From Sulfitobacter noctilucicola (GTDB lineage Bacteria; Pseudomonadota; Alphaproteobacteria; Rhodobacterales; Rhodobacteraceae): a stretch of 64,000 nt of DNA. Shown one piece after another: positions 63,376 to 64,000 of the stretch. The DNA lies in the NCBI RefSeq assembly GCF_000622385.1, contig NZ_JASD01000008.1, positions 2,790,001 through 2,854,000 of the forward strand, written 5' to 3'. Below the pieces are notes generated by a model, which searched no databases, was not told where the DNA came from, and was given only the letters and a program-made list of their open reading frames with translations. The position numbers were made by a program, and so were the translations under genes. Position 1 is the stretch's first letter. Every line of letters begins with the position of its first letter.

Positions 63376-63494
63376 TTGCCTATCTGGAAGAGATGTTTGC
63401 AAAGCTGTTTGGCGTGCGCGACGAGATCGCGATCCCCGTGCGCAGCGACGACGATCTGCCGCCACGTGACCGGCAACTGAAAGGGCGCAAGTAA
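63372..63494 (+). CDS. 40-residue charged protein within the nuo operon
   Basis: A short frame encoding [17 protein letters not shown] at the start and a polar [15 protein letters not shown] end. It overlaps the upstream small gene (ATGA) and shares a base with the nuoD start (TAATG), giving an unbroken coupled chain nuoC-small-small-nuoD. It is soluble and partly amphipathic. Unidentified reading frames are known in nuo operons of related bacteria; its function is unknown. Confidence 0.55.
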   Translation: MIAYLEEMFAKLFGVRDEIAIPVRSDDDLPPRDRQLKGRK

Positions 63495-64000
63495 TGGACG
63501 GCGATATTCGCGTTAACACCTATGACGACGGGTCCACGGACTTTGTCACGGGTGAGCAGAAGATCCGCAATTTCAACATCAACTTTGGCCCGCAGCACCC
63601 TGCGGCGCACGGCGTTTTGCGTCTGGTGCTTGAGCTGGATGGGGAGATTGTAGAGCGGTGTGATCCGCACATCGGCTTGCTGCACCGTGGCACAGAAAAG
63701 CTGATGGAAAGCCGCACGTACCTTCAAAACCTTCCGTACTTCGACCGGTTGGACTATGTGTCGCCCATGAATCAGGAGCACGCTTGGTGTCTCGCGATTG
63801 AAAGGTTGACTGGTACAGAAGTACCGCGTCGCGCCAGCCTGATCCGCGTGCTGTTCAGCGAGATTGGCCGTATTCTTAATCACTTGCTGAACGTGACAAC
63901 GCAGGCTCTGGACGTGGGCGCTTTGACGCCGCCGCTTTGGGGTTTTGAAGAGCGCGAGCAGCTGATGGTGTTTTATGAGCGCGTCTGCGGCGCACGCCTG
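63494..64000 (+). CDS. nuoD: NADH-quinone oxidoreductase subunit D (5' part)
   Basis: The first 169 codons of the 49-kDa complex I subunit, cut by the window edge. It contains [44 protein letters not shown] (quinone-site histidine region), [22 protein letters not shown] and [29 protein letters not shown], all diagnostic. The ATG lies on the stop of the 40-residue gene. The full protein should be about 400 residues. Confidence 0.95.
   Translation, partial: MDGDIRVNTYDDGSTDFVTGEQKIRNFNINFGPQHPAAHGVLRLVLELDGEIVERCDPHIGLLHRGTEKLMESRTYLQNLPYFDRLDYVSPMNQEHAWCLAIERLTGTEVPRRASLIRVLFSEIGRILNHLLNVTTQALDVGALTPPLWGFEEREQLMVFYERVCGARL

Overview
The window looks like chromosomal DNA from a marine Rhodobacterales (Roseobacter-type) alphaproteobacterium. 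The inference rests on gene content and order: a nuo operon with small extra reading frames between nuoC and nuoD, a leucine/isovalerate degradation operon interleaved with accessory genes, proton-translocating transhydrogenase pntAB, malate synthase G, DUF1513/imelysin/di-haem iron genes led by hemP, and many 4-bp stop/start overlaps. I recognise no rRNA, tRNA, CRISPR array, prophage or intact insertion sequence. The only mobile-type gene is a REP-associated tyrosine transposase relative (RAYT), accompanied by several REP-like palindromes.

Layout. 0.3-5.4 kb: a secreted lytic transglycosylase facing a pepN-SDR-membrane protein operon, then two tiny genes. 5.4-9.0 kb: malate synthase G, a GlcG-like protein and a class-I glutamine amidotransferase-type hydrolase. 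9.0-18.1 kb: RAYT relative, Ste14-like methyltransferase, pntAB followed by a structured intergenic region, a MATE exporter, a DUF3422 protein and a YeeE/YedE transporter. 18.4-28.8 kb: a peptide-type ABC transporter (binding protein and two permeases on minus, fused double ATPase on plus) followed by ArgE, an FAD amino-acid-oxidase-like enzyme and an M20 aminoacylase. Together these suggest import, deacylation and oxidation of acylated amino acids or peptides. 28.9-31 kb: an SDR divergent from an AraC regulator, with three palindromes between them.

31.4-38.3 kb: an apparently iron-linked operon: a 41-codon upstream frame, hemP, a hypothetical protein, imelysin, porin, di-haem oxidoreductase, a second imelysin and DUF1513. 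38.4-50.8 kb: a second aminoacylase paralogue, then moaA-waaA-glycosyltransferase, small lipoproteins, DNA alkylation repair, glmU-glmS, phosphoglycolate phosphatase, a DegT aminotransferase and two pyridoxamine-oxidase-like proteins.

50.8-60.5 kb: the leucine catabolic operon (isovaleryl-CoA dehydrogenase, acyl-CoA ligase, methylcrotonyl-CoA carboxylase beta and alpha, ASCH protein, GST, HMG-CoA lyase, enoyl-CoA hydratase) behind a clear promoter with an inverted-repeat operator. 60.5-61.5 kb: a secreted YHYH protein. 61.7 kb to the end: nuoA, nuoB, nuoC, two small frames, and nuoD running off the window. All functional names come from reading motifs in translations; no database search was run.
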